Shown here piece by piece: positions 43,513-54,364 of a DNA stretch of 64,000 nucleotides (its first letter is position 1; the number at the start of each line of letters is the position of its first letter). A program made the position numbers and the translations under genes. A model generated the notes under the pieces. That model was not told the DNA's origin. It did no database searches and was given only the letters and a program-made list of their open reading frames with translations. Source of the stretch: Prorocentrum cordatum (Eukaryota; Sar; Dinophyceae; Prorocentrales; Prorocentraceae); assembly GCA_963575745.1 (NCBI GenBank), contig CAUYUJ010018037.1:734283-798282 (forward strand). Direction: 5' to 3'.

Positions 43513-43759
43513 TTCGGGAGCCTCGAGACGGGGGTCAATGCAAACGGGGGTCAGCCAGGGCACCGGATTCTGCAGGATCCTGCGAAGACCCCCTCTGGCT
43601 GACCTGGGTTAGCGAGCCGCTCGTGGCCGCGAGGCGGCCGCGCATCTTGGCTGACCCGGGTTTGCGAAGACCTGTGTTGCAGTTTTGTTGTCCTGCATTG
43701 CAGTTGTTTTGTTTTCTGCTGACCCGGGTCTGGATTGACCCGGGTCAGAAGATCCCCGA
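43513..43759. mobile_element. Non-autonomous TIR element, 247 bp, 4-bp target duplication AAGT
   Basis: Same family as 39342-39568: starts TTCGGGAGCCTCGAGACGGG, contains GGGTCAATGCAAACGGGGGT, ends TCAGAAGATCCCCGA. AAGT stands at 43509-43512 and 43760-43763. The 3' end includes the perfect palindrome TGACCCGGGTCA. Confidence 0.82.
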
Positions 43760-43927
43760 AAGTTTGCGTGCAACACATGAGAGTATTTGAACCAGTCTGT
43801 CCATGGTAGTTTTGAGGTCCTGCAGGTGTCTCCTTGAGAGCTCTTGATAAGGCCCTTCGGACCCTCTTCCATATTGTCAGTGTGCATCGTCGCATGTACA
43901 TGTCGTATGCAGGGATACTGCATGCAC

Positions 43928-44173
43928 CTAGCTGCTGTTCAGATTGGCTACTTCAGATTCCGCAGGCGAAGGAAATAATGAAATGTCAGCGTCTGGCATG
44001 CCACGGGCAAAATAGCCTTGGCACCAGCTCTTGTCCTGAAGTGCAGTGATGGTCACGAGAGCCCAAGCTGGGGGACTTGTCTGATCCGACCAATCCTTGA
44101 ATCCCCCAGCCTTCCCATCTGTGTATATGTCGATTCTGTCAGGCGTGACCCCCTCCTCTGGATTCAGTATCAC
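43928..44173 (-). pseudogene. RNase H-like fragment of a LINE
   Basis: Minus-strand frame of 81 codons with DIYTDGKAGGFKDW (Asp of an RNase H first strand) and PPAWALVTI. The rest of the domain is not found in frame. It lies downstream, in the minus-strand sense, of the ORF1-like remains at 44467-46516, and may belong to the same decayed element with its endonuclease and RT lost. Confidence 0.45.
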
Positions 44174-44240
44174 AGTGCAAATCCCTTTGATCGTAGATTA
44201 ATGCCAAAACTGAGTCTAGTCTGAAAGGGTCTAGTCCAGG

Positions 44241-44328
44241 GCCTAAGCAGTAGGTCCTCAGTGGGACCGGAGGGGGGGGGGGGGGGGGTGTGGGGGGGGG
44301 GCCTAAGCAGTAGGTCCTCAGTGGGACC
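44241..44328 (+). repeat. 28-bp direct duplication around long G runs
   Basis: GCCTAAGCAGTAGGTCCTCA... at 44241-44268 is repeated at 44301-44328. Between them lie a G run of about 18 and one of about 10 separated by TGT. The G runs could form quadruplex DNA; such runs are also error-prone in assembly. Confidence 0.85.
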
Positions 44329-44807
44329 CAGAGGAGGGAGAGGACTGATCCATACACCAGGGTGGTTAGCCTCAGTCGGAGAGGAGGGCGGAGCAGTAAA
44401 ACGGTCCTGTGAAAATGCGTGCGAAGATGCTGCTTCATCTTCGCAGGGACCACGCCGAATTATTTGTCAAAGCTCATCGGAGTCATCCTTCTCAGCCACT
44501 GGGTCTGGCGTTGCCCCTGGCTCCTGCTGAACGCGCTGTTGACCACTCACTGGCATCTCTGCGTACCCAGCTGCTGGTGTTGACGGTGCCGCCTGCTGAT
44601 TGGCGTTCAAGTCCATGAGGGCGCCAGTATCGTCTCCGAGGTCGTCCGAGTCGTCCAGGTCTATGCTCCTCTGGACCAGCTTTCTGGCATTGCTGGCCTT
44701 CTCGAAGGCAACTTTCAGGATGCCGGGTGTGGCCGATGCCAGCTGGCGGCTGCTGCCCCGCCGCCTACGCTGCCGCCTGCACTGATGTGGGCGCCCCTGG
44801 TTCGGGT

Positions 44808-44998
44808 ATAGCCAGGACCTCGGTTAAGGGGAGCCGGTTAGTGATTGGGCCCCGAAGCCCCAAAAATGGATTGGAATTATTATACCAGGTCTGCCGCAGC
44901 TGTTTTTTCTCCGTGCGACGGCAGTTCCGATTCGTGGAATGCGGCGGGGGGCGGGGGGCCCCCGCTACAAATCACTAACCAGGTCCCATTGAACCCAG
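44808..44998. mobile_element. Small TIR element inside the LINE ORF1 remnant
   Basis: Ends GGGTATAGCCAGGACC and GGTCCCATTGAACCC are imperfect inverted repeats. GGTTAGTGATT (about 44836) pairs with AATCACTAACC (about 44969). A GGGGGGCGGGGGGCCCCC block is inside. Same family as 39291-39690. A target duplication is not clear. Confidence 0.6.
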
Positions 44999-46089
44999 TC
45001 TCGCCAGCACCCGCCGCGCCTGGCGATATCGGCCGCGCCAGCGGGCTCACCACAGGCGCCGCCCACTGCTGGCATCACTGCCGCGGGGGCCTCTGTGCTG
45101 GCTGCTTCTGCTATACGGGCTGCCGCGCCTGCAGGGCCTGCATGCTCAGCACCGCTTGGATACAGTAGGGGGCGCGCACCAAGAAACCAGATGCTTTTCG
45201 TCAGAGTACCCTGGGTTTCTTCGCTCCGCGCGCTGCGCGGTGACTTCCCGCGGCCGTTGAAGAGGTTGTTGCGTTCAGGGTGCTCTAGGTTTCCCCCCAT
45301 GTGCATCTCGCGCGCGGGGATTCAGGGCTGGGTTTCTTGCCTGCAGGGTTTCTTTCGACCGCGTCCGCACTGTAGTCTTGAGCTGCTCCGCCAGCTTGGT
45401 CATCTGCATGCTGAGGTCGGCGTTGGTAGCCTGGAGCGCTGCGAGCTGTGCAGCTTGCCCATGCCGTGCTGCTTTTTGCGGCACTGCTGGAGTGGGAGCT
45501 TGACCTGGGCCTGCGTCCACCTCCATCTCAGTCGCGACCTTGTCCATCATGTTCTTCTCCAGCTCCTCGAAGTGCACTAGGAGCTCCTCGGCCTTTGTGC
45601 ATCCTCGAGCAACGTCTCGGTGCGCGCCGCAGCAGCACGTAGTTGGTCTGCAAGGTCGGTCCGATCTCTTCACGTTGCACATCTGAGTAGCGTTTTTTGA
45701 TTATGTTGAGGTACAACTTGTGCTGGCTAACTCAAGCAGTCGCATCACGTGCGAACATGACTTGATATAGCACCGCTCCGTAGTCTTTCTCCAGCTCATG
45801 TGTGACCTAAGTCTGTTGTTCCAAGTCATACGCCAAACTGATTTGCTTTTTTCAAGCGCATCAAACGAACCAGTGAGTTGTGCTCGACGTGTACCGGCAA
45901 TGCACTTCTGCTTCTTCCTGTTCTGTTGGGGTAGAAGAGGCGCAATCGTCTTCGGCGAGGCGGGCGCTGCGCTGCTCGGCTGCTCGTTGTCCGATTTCCC
46001 CGACTGGTTGGGCCACCAAGGAGCTGGCTTTGAACTGCACTGTCTCGGCCTCTAGCGCCTTCTGGTCCTGGCAGTCTGCCATGGTGACG

Positions 46090-46345
46090 CATCCTCCTCA
46101 CCATCATCCTCATCCTCATCGTCACTCTCATCCTCGTCATTACCAGCATCATCAGCATCAGCATCAGCGTCATCATCATCATCATCATCATCATCAGCAT
46201 CATCATCTGTTCGGCGGCTGCCCCCCCTCAGGAGACCGGGATCATCTTCATCGTCTTCATCATCATCATCATCATAATCATCAGCATCATCATCATCAGT
46301 ATCAGCATCATGATAGTCATCGGCATCGCCATCGGTATCGTCATC
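46090..46345. repeat. (ATC)n tract
   Basis: Minus-strand GAT repeats, interrupted at about 46208-46245. Gives a long poly-Asp frame inside the ORF1-like remnant. Confidence 0.85.
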
Positions 46346-46950
46346 TTGAGATTTCCCTGCAAACTGGGTAGTCGCCGCACTCGGGGTAGGGCAGACCATG
46401 CAGATTGATGAGTTGTATATGTTCTGGCGCTGGCAACGGTTGCATTCCCAGATGCGTTGTTGAAGGTCTACGCTGTGACTTCCGCCCTGATGTCGACGAT
46501 ATCGGTGCGACGACATGCTGCTATGATGCGCCGCGAAACGACGAGCTGAATCTGCAAATCGTCAGGGAAGTCGATCTGATGCTCGCCTGGATCGTTCTCT
46601 GCGATGCCAGGCGGGTACCCGCGACGTGGTCGCCTCTTCGCCTGCTCCTGGACAGGCTTGGAGTTTGATGGCGCGGGCCACGCGCTTCATGCTTGACAGG
46701 GGCTGAGGTGTTCGCAGAAGAGAAGTGCGCCTGGAACACCTGAGCCGGCGATGGCGTTGGAGGGGAGGCACGGGGAGAGGGAGAGCGGGGAAGGCAAGAG
46801 GGGGGACCAAGCGAGGGGAAGGGGTGGGAATGGCGAAAGTGGGCCCCCCCACCCCCTCTCCACACCACCTCCCTCCGTGTGTCCCACCATCCGCTTCCCC
46901 CATCGCCCCGCCCCGCTCAGCCGGGCTGGGCCCCTCCCTCCGCCCACCAG

Positions 46951-47035
46951 GCTCATCTTGTTGAACGTCTTGGTGTGCATCGTCTTTGTCGGCCTGGCGC
47001 TCGCGGCCTCCATCCTGTTCATCATCCACTTCGAG
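46951..47035 (+). CDS. Orphan exon encoding a transmembrane helix
   Basis: After the acceptor CCCACCAG at 46950, the frame reads LILLNVLVCIVFVGLALAAS, followed by ILFIIHFE, and then reaches GAG|GCCCC, an AGGC border like the GC-AG introns elsewhere in the window. Third positions are almost all G/C. The hydrophobic run is long enough for one membrane span. Neighbouring exons were not found. Confidence 0.4.
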
Positions 47036-47178
47036 GCCCCGCGGCGAGGGAGCGGCGGCGCAGCTGCAGAGCGAGCGCGGCGCCGCCCTTCCCGTCGCCC
47101 CCCTGTCGTCCTTTGTCCTCCCTCCTCCTCTCAAGCAGCGGCGAAGCGTCCTAGCAGCGGCGAAGCGTCCTGTGGTTT

Positions 47179-47299
47179 CCACGAAATGTTCTTAGAACAT
47201 TTCTGGCGGAGTCTGTCTTGTTTTATCACATCGGGTTCATGTTCTAAGAACATGGTGTTTATTCTTAGAACACTGTTAGGTTCTAAGAACATTTCGTGG
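47179..47299. mobile_element. 121-bp MITE with perfect 20-bp TIRs and internal palindromes
   Basis: CCACGAAATGTTCTTAGAAC at 47179-47198 is repeated exactly inverted at 47280-47299. GTTCTTAGAAC or GTTCTAAGAAC palindromes occur at each end and in the middle (about 47240), with a partial one at about 47262. No clear target duplication. Confidence 0.85.
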
Positions 47300-47606
47300 T
47301 ATGACTATAGGAATTCCGGGACGGTCGGTCCCTGCTCAATCCTCTCCCTCGTTGTCCCTTGGGTGGTGAGGTGCAGCACGCAGGAGAGGCGCGCCGGGAG
47401 GCTGACACTTGGGCCGCCGAGGGACGCGGCAGCCACCGAGCGAGCAGGCCCAGGGGCAGAGGCGCAGGGCCTCGAGGCTCGCTCCCCGGGTGCGCGAGCC
47501 CCCCCGAGGGGCTCCTGGAGGTCCGAGCAGCCGCCAGGGAGCGAGATCCGCCCGCCGCCCCCCTCGGAGCCCGCCTGCAGAGGCCTCTCGGGCGGAGGCT
47601 CGGTAC

Positions 47607-47769
47607 TTGTGTGTGTGTGTGTGGGTGTGTGGGTGTGTGGGTGTGGGTGGTGTGTGTGTGTGTGTATGTGTGTGCGGTGTGTGTGTGGTGTGTGCGTGCG
47701 TGGCGTGCGTGCGTGCGTGCGTGCGACGCGGTGCGCCGCGCTCGCGCGTGTGTGGGTGTGTGTGTGTGT

Positions 47770-47810
<41 letters not shown>

Positions 47811-47930
47811 TTGTGTGTGTGTGGTGTGTGTTTGTGTGTGTGGTGTGTGGTGGTGTGTGTGTGTGTGTGGTGTGTGCGTCGTTCCGTGTGTGTGTGTTTT
47901 TGTGTGGTGTGTGTGTCGTGGAGCGAGTGA
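47607..47930. repeat. (GT)n microsatellite block
   Basis: GT runs with GTGCGTGCGT patches: the opposite strand of the CA block at 25.3 kb. Preceded by GC-rich DNA (47370-47600) without a gene. Confidence 0.95.
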
Positions 47931-48474
47931 TGTTTGTGGGGGGATGCCGCGTGCTTCCTGCTCCTTGCCTTGGCCCTCTCCGCAATCCTCCTCCTCCTCC
48001 TCCTCCTCTGTACTTTGCCTCCTCCTCCTCATCCTCCTCCTCTTGCTTTTCCTCTCCTCCTCCACCATCATCCATGCCATATTCCCTACGCATACGCCGC
48101 CCAAAGCCCTATCCCCCAGGCCCATTAGTGTGCAACCTCTGAGGGCGGCGCTCTGGGGAGCCTCTGGTCTTCCGCCCCGGGATGTGCTCCAGCCGCTGCG
48201 CACCGCCGAGGGCTGCCCGTGAGCCTTATTGGACTCGTACCGACCGGCAAGATTCGAGTAGGGGATCGATTGCAGAATAGAGTTGCCCCCACATCGATTG
48301 TCTCGTCGAACCCATTGACAAAAAGCTCGCAGACTAGTCCGTGGATCTACGGAGAATTGCCAGCATGTGTCGCAGGTGCGACGGGAAATCCATTATGTGG
48401 TAAACCGATTTTGGAGACGATCCCTTATTCGAAACGTGTCCCCCAGGTACGGCCGAAAGAAAGGAGCGCATCCC
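47931..48474. other. No gene recognised
   Basis: CCT-rich 47985-48065. 48125-48222 has a short open stretch (LRAALWGASGLPPRDVLQPL) without clear borders. Confidence 0.3.
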
Positions 48475-48615
48475 TGACGGAGTCCTGACGGATTCCTGAT
48501 GGATTCTTGATGGCTTCCTGATGGATTCTTGATGGATCCCTGTGAATTCCTGGTGGATTCCTCAGAATTCTTGGGGATTCCTGATGGGTTCCCAGTGGAT
48601 TCCAGATGGATTCTT
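48475..48615 (+). repeat. 11-bp satellite TCCTGATGGAT
   Basis: About twelve units, most exactly 11 bases (TCCTGATGGAT, TCTTGATGGAT, TCCTGGTGGAT). Followed by a GGA tract at 48622-48670. Confidence 0.9.
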
Positions 48616-48794
48616 GCGGGGAAGGAGGAGGAGGAGGAGGAGGAGGAGGAGGAGGAGGAGGGAGGGAGGGAGGAGGGGCTGCGATGGCGCTCGAGCAGCA
48701 GGAGCAGCGCGCACGCACACAACACACAACACATGGCACGCACCTTACATCCTACGCAGGTGTTTGTATTAGCCTGGCCACGCACGTGCCACGT

Positions 48795-48985
48795 GCACGT
48801 GCATATAGACATTTATATGTATACATATATATATATAGGTATGTAGATATATGTATGCACATAGCTATATATGCATATACATATGTATATATATACATAT
48901 GTGTGCATATATCTACATGAACATATGCAAATACATATGTGAGTATGTATGTATATATATATATATACACATACACCTACGTCTA
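48795..48985. repeat. AT-rich TATATG/CATATA block
   Basis: ATACATATATATATATAGG-like words. Similar smaller patches at 1500-1625 and 10457-10500. Confidence 0.85.
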
Positions 48986-49009
48986 GACCAGCACGCCAGC
49001 ACCACTCCA

Positions 49010-50870
49010 CAGGCTTGGGAGGGGGGCCTCCTGGGGGCTTCTCGGGGACCCCTGAAAGGCCTCTACAGGGGCTCCTCGGGCCTGTCTGGGGGCGATCTTG
49101 GCCCGTCTTGAGGCCCTCTTTTGGGCTTTGGGGGCGTCTTGGGGCTATCTCAGATACATCTGGGGCTATCGTCGGCTGTCGGAAGCCCTAATTGAAAGCC
49201 ATCTTGGAACTTGTGTGCCGTCTTAGAGGCCATCTTGGAAGCTATCTTAGACATCAGGCAGTCGGAGGAAGGTAATTTGGGGTTCGCCTGGGTCTTTCCA
49301 GGTGGGTGGCTGGATGGGCCGAGACTCCGTTGGGTACTTGCTGGGAGGTCCAAACACAACAGCACTCACACATCCGGCCTTCAAAGCATCCCTTCGCAAA
49401 AGGTTGCAGCGGATCGAAGACGCCTACGGCGAATCACCGCCGCCCCCTGCCTTTTCGGAAGCGCCTATGTGGCCGAACGTGGAGGCCAGACCTGCCAAGC
49501 TATCAGACCATGTGTTCCCCGAATCGGTTTGGAAAGCCTTCGGGGAACACGTAGGCATCTTGAAGGTCATCTTGGCCGTGTGGACGCCATTTTGACCCTT
49601 TCGGGCATTCTTGGATGACGTCTTGGAGGGCTCTTGGGCCGTCTTGGAGGCCATCTTGAGCGTCTTGGAGGGCTCTTAGGCCGTCTTGGGCCTCTTGGGA
49701 AATCTTTGGGAAATTCGGGCCGTCTCGGACAGTCGGAAGGCCGAACAAAAAAGCAAATGACACAACCTTTTGAAAATTCAAGGGAAATCAATGACTTTGG
49801 CCTTTGCAGGCTTTCCTGGAGGCTCTCTTGGAGGCCTCTTGGGCCGTCTTGGGCCATCTTAGGGCCATCTTCGGCTGTTTTGGTGGGCTCCTGGCCCGTC
49901 CGACGCCGTCGGAAGCCGTTTGGATGGCCTCTATGGGCCGACTTGGGGCTCTCTTGGAATGCTCCAGGGCCGTCTTGGAGGCCATCTTAGGCGTCTTAAA
50001 AGCCTCTTGGGCCGTCTTGGGGGCCTCTTGGGGCCGTCTTGGGGGTCTCTTGGGCCTTTCTGGGGCCATTTTGGAAGCCTCTTGGGCGATCTGTGGGTGA
50101 TCTTTGGGAGCTCTTGGGCCGTCTCGGGCCGTCGGACGGCCGAAAAGATGCAAATGTCAAAATCCGTTAAGGTTGAGAAAACGGGAGGAACACCGGTGTT
50201 TTGGATTTTTCCTGGCCTTCCTGGACGCCCTTTTGGAGGCCTCTTGGGCCGTCTTGGGCCAGCTTCGTATCGTGAGCCAACTTCGGCCATCTATGTGTGC
50301 TTCCTGGCCCGTCTTGAGACTACCATCGGAATGCCGTTTTTTCGGTTCCCGTCGGTCGTTCGGTTTCGATTCGGGGGGGCTCTCTGGGCCGACTTGAGGC
50401 CCTCTTGGGGTGCTCCAGGACCGTCTTAGAGGCCATCTTGGATGTCTTCGAGGCCTCTTGGGCCGTCTTGGGGCGTCTTGGGGGCCTCTTGGGCCGTCAT
50501 GGGGCAATCTTGGAGGCCTCTTGGGCGATCTCGGGGCGACCATGGTGGCCTCTTGGGCCGTCTTGGGCCGTCGGAAAGCCGACAAGGCGCAAATACCAAA
50601 ATCCTTCACAAACCGATTGAACATCCTGATTTTGGCCTCTTCGGGCCTTCCTGGAGGACCTCTTGGAGGCCTCTTGTGCCGTCTTGGAGGCCTCTTGGGA
50701 GCGTCTTGGGCCGTTTTGGGCCATCTTGAGGCCATCTTAGGCCGTCTTGGGTGCATCTTGGAGCCATCTTAGCTGTCTTTGAGGCCATCTTGGTTGTCTT
50801 GGAGGCATCTTGGAGGCCATCCTTGGCCATCTTGGCCGTCTTGGAGGCCATCTTGGGCCAACTTGGGGCA
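49010..50870 (+). repeat. Large degenerate satellite, TCTTGGGCC type
   Basis: CTTGG every 10-12 bases with higher-order copies. TCAATGACTTTGGCC at 49787 marks a block junction. Blocks such as GGCCGTCGGAAAGCCGA...AAATG recur near 49733, 50133 and 50567. Reverse orientation to 35.5-38.8 kb. A further patch lies at 51310-51430. Confidence 0.85.
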
Positions 50871-52524
50871 ACAAAGGCATTGACGTATGGATTTTCGGGA
50901 ATCTCCCGGGACCCCGGCGGGACGGACCGGAGCCCCAGGGGGAGTTCTTTTGGAAAAAGTACCAGAACCAAAAAACCGAGAGGGTTCAGCACGCCAGGCA
51001 CCCCTGCGATGAATCGACAGGGGGCGGCGGATCCAGCGGCCCTTGGCCCATCCCGCCACCGTGTTTGGGGGGAGGCCTCTCCGAGCCTCTGTCCTGGCGT
51101 CTCCCAGTGGCCTGTCGGGGGCAGATGGAGCGCCTCTTGGAGGTCTCTCGCGGGGACTTCTCACGGGCCTCTCGAGGCCTCCGGAGGGCCTCGTCGGGCT
51201 TCCTGCGTCGGAGGCCATCTTGGGGGGAGGAGGAGCCTGTGACTCCTTCGAGTTCCCCCTTTTGTCCTCCCGTTGGGCGCTTTTGGCATCTTGGCTTCCT
51301 CTTGGCTTCATTTCGAGGCATCAGGGGCCGTCTTGGGGGCCCTCTTGGCCGCCTTGGTGGTTTCCTCTTGGCTTCATGCCGGGGCATCAGGGACCGTCTT
51401 GGGGGAGTCCTCTGGGCCGCCTTGGCCGCTCCACAGACCCGAAGAAGCGAGGATGCTAGGTCCATGCAGACCAAATTAATGTGTTCGAATATCTTGACTC
51501 TTGGGTTGCCCCCCAATGCCAACAAGACGGCCCTGGAGGCTCCCGCCAAGGGGGCCCCAAGGTAGGCCCTGGGAACCATCTTACAGTCAACCCGTGTAGT
51601 AAGGATGAGCGATTTTCCAAGGTTACACGTTCATCCTTCCCTTTCGGCCCATCCTTGGCAGCTTTCGCTGGCCGCGCCCCGCTCGCAGAGCGTCGACATG
51701 GCCTTCCCAGGCTCGTTGCATCCTTATCGTGCGTCCTCATTAGACGGTTTGGCTGTACGCCCTGGGGACCATCTCAGGGCACGTTGGAGACTGGGACTCC
51801 CAGCCATCTTTCCGAGGCACCGGGCGGAGTCACGCGGAGAATCCCAGCACCGCTCGCCCGGCGATACGGCACGGCCAATGGGTAACCCGCAAAGGCTGGC
51901 TGGTCCATGCTGGGACCTACCGAGAGCTCGAGGGCGCTCCAGTTGCCCGAAGAGGAAGATACAAGGGCACCCTCGAGGGCGCGAACTCATTCGCGCTTCG
52001 CGGTTCGGCTCCGATTCCTCCTCTCATCCTCCTCTTGTCCTTTGGGGGCTCGCGCGAGAGCGCGAAGTTATTCGCGCTTCCCGTAGCGCGAAGCGCGAAG
52101 CTGGGCGCCCTTGAACAAAAATTGCATAAGCGTAAACTGTCGGCGCTCCGCGCGGCCTTCTTGGGTCGACGCTCCATCGGCTCGAAGAAGAAGAAAACCT
52201 CCTCTACAGTGGAAGCCCATGCCAAGAACCACCCTGCTTGCCTCCAGGGTGCCCTGGGTTTCTTGGGTTTCGATGGTTTCGCTATGGAAAGCGTGACGCT
52301 CTCACACCAAAAACCACTGGACGCCCTGGGGTCTCCAGGTTGGGTTTCTCGTGGAAGGTTTCTTGTGGTCGAGCTCCTACTGCACACGCAAGGGTGACCC
52401 TTCGCCTGAGTGACCTTTGGTGTGGGCCCCCTTGGGCCCCTCGGCGATGCGGCAGTAGCGTCCTGCGCGCTCGTGCTTGGCTCCCGCGCCCCCCCCCCGA
52501 AAAATAAAGAAAGAAGCCGCGAAC
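50871..52524. other. No gene recognised; GC-rich with short inverted words
   Basis: 51955-52110 has repeated GCGCGAA...TTCGCGC words that pair with each other. 52245-52370 has repeated GGGTTTCTTGG-like words that also occur at 45190-45350. Confidence 0.35.
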
Positions 52525-52735
52525 CATAGTAGGGGAACAACAAGTGGCATAAACATAAAAACTCGGAGGTCTGCGCTGATTTCTCGGATCGGCGCTGGGG
52601 CCCCCTGGCGGCGCCTCCGGCGCCGCCCCTGGCGCGCGGAGCGCGCCAGGGAGGGGGGTCCAGCGCCGATCCGAGAAATCCGCGCGGACCTCCGAGTTTT
52701 TATGTTTATGTCACTTTCTGTTCCCCTACATTGGC
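52525..52735. repeat. Foldback element, about 85-bp arms
   Basis: Left: TAGGGGAACA, CATAAACATAAAAACTCGG, TTCTCGGATCGGCGCTGG. Right: the complements in reverse order, ending TTCCCCTACA. The loop (about 52612-52647) is almost pure G/C. The arms differ at only a few positions, so the element is young or homogenised. Confidence 0.85.
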
Positions 52736-53021
52736 CAATCTTGCACAGACTCACCCCGTGCGCGCCGTCGAAGACGGCACGCTAACAAACACTTTTTTGG
52801 CGCTCCGTGCGCGGCCTTCTTGGGTCGGCGCCGGGGCCCACCTATGGCTCGGGGGTGGACAGACCTCCTACCCTGACACGTCGATTAAGGAATTGGCCGT
52901 TTTCGGTTCGCGAGAGGGCGTCGCGCCACCAGGGAGGAGTCTCTGGCGCAGGTCTAGGAGATCTGCGCGGCCCACCAAGAGTTGAGATGTTTTGCTTGAG
53001 TCGGGTGTGTATTCCAAAGTA

Positions 53022-53865
53022 GTCCAGAAATGGTCTCGGGACGAGGTTTTGAGCAGTTCTTGAGCATTTCGGGTTTTTTTGGAGGGTATTTAAAGACTGT
53101 CCTCCGAGGTCCCCCTGTAGGGGACACGCACGACTTCATGTTATTCAGGAGGGAAAGAAACACACAGACACAATTAATCGTCGATTCCCAGAAAATATGG
53201 GAAAATATGGGAAGCGGGGGGGAAGACAGAAACCCAAAAAATATGGGAAAATATGGGGAATCTTTTTATTTGTGTGTATTTATTTGTGTGTCCCAGGGCC
53301 CCTTCAGTTATGCAGGTGTTCCTTCGTGGGCCATTGGCGCCAATCCAGGTTTTGCCTTCGGGCCGCCCGAGCAGCCTGCAGAAGCGTCGCACCGGCAGCA
53401 GCAGCAGCAGAGAGGAGGAGAAGCGGCGGGACCCCGACGCCGAGCGCGAGCACCGGCGCGGGGCGCGGAGAGAAGGATCAACGACACCGCAACGGGTACT
53501 TACTAACGGGTACTTTCTGCAATTTTGCAAAAAGTTGCCACTTTAGGGCCTCTTTCTGGCAATGCAGCGTTGCCCGCATCGGGAAGGGTTGGGTTCGCTG
53601 GGTCACTGGCCAAAGTACCCGTTAGTGGAGTCTCCGTTTGAGGGGCGCTGAAAGGAGCAGCCGGGGGAGGCTCACCAGGAGCAGTAGCAGGGGCCGCACC
53701 TGGTCTTAAGTCGGGCCTGTCCCCTTGCAGGAGGAATGCTCAAAAATAGTCCAGAAATAGCCTGGGGTCGATGTTTTGACTATTTTTGCCCATTGTTTTT
53801 TTGGGGGGGGGTATTTTTTATTTTTCGTCCAAAATCAATCCCCCTGTAGGGGGACACGCCCGACT
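53022..53865 (+). repeat. Direct repeat pair of about 115 bp (53022-53140 and 53749-53865)
   Basis: Both copies have GTCCAGAAATRG, a TTTTTTTGG run with GGTATTT, and CCCCCTGTAGGGG followed by ACACGC(A/C)CGACTT. The last part is itself a small palindrome (CCCCTGTAGGGG). Confidence 0.75.
53502..53626. mobile_element. 125-bp MITE with perfect 15-bp TIRs
   Basis: ACTAACGGGTACTTT at 53502-53516 and its exact complement at 53612-53626. An extra partial copy AACGGGTACTT stands just outside the left end. Inside are small repeats of GCAA/TTGC. No clear target duplication. Confidence 0.8.
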
Positions 53866-54364
53866 TACGCCTGGTCCCGTGATCCGCGTCCGCATCATCA
53901 AGCGACGGTCGGTGGGGCGCCGTTCTGGTGTACCATGGCCACTCTGGCACCGCGAGGAGTCGAACCGCTCCTGTCTGCGCGCGGAGGAGTGATCGCGCAG
54001 CTCCCCAAGCAGTGGTCTGATTTGGGGTGTCCCATCTCTCCTGGGGAGGGATGGGGAGGATCTGCCGAGGATGCTCCACGTCCGCGCTTCTGTCGCGCCC
54101 GTGCCGCCTCGCGGGGCGCCCCGCGCCCTGGGTGGGCCTGCCGAGGTTTCGCCACGCTCGCGCACGTGCCGCCTCGTGGGCGCTCTCGTGCACCCCTTTC
54201 TCTGGGAGGGTGGCATGTCTTGCACACCATGGCTCACGCCGCATAGCTTGCACAGCATAGCTCACACCATGTAGATTCTCCTTTCTAAAAAGAGGATTAT
54301 CCCGGCAAAGCAACCTAACAGCGGTGTGTATAAGCATATCTGTAAGCATTCCCTTTAATATTCA
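53866..54364. other. No gene recognised
   Basis: Open frames on both strands without domain features. 54110-54240 has repeated GTGCCGCCTCG words. Confidence 0.3.

Larger units (their letters stand above)
44467..46516 (-). pseudogene. Minus-strand LINE ORF1-like gene, interrupted
   Basis: Read on the minus strand from ATG 46516. A RanBP2-type zinc finger, IWECNRCQRQNIYNSSICMV then C (W-x-C-x2-C-x3-N-x6-C-x2-C), is followed by a (GAT)n stretch that is probably intronic or expanded, then DQKALEAETVQF (about 46060), then a coiled-coil part (EELLVHFEELEKNMMDK, about 45590), Ala/Pro-rich sequence (45140-45000) and a C-terminus KVAFEKASNARKLVQRS ... DDSDEL ending in TGA at 44467-44469. The frame is broken by the TIR element at 44808-44998 and by other shifts. 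It shares its zinc-finger-plus-coiled-coil design with 25988-27202, but the sequences are not closely alike. Confidence 0.55.
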
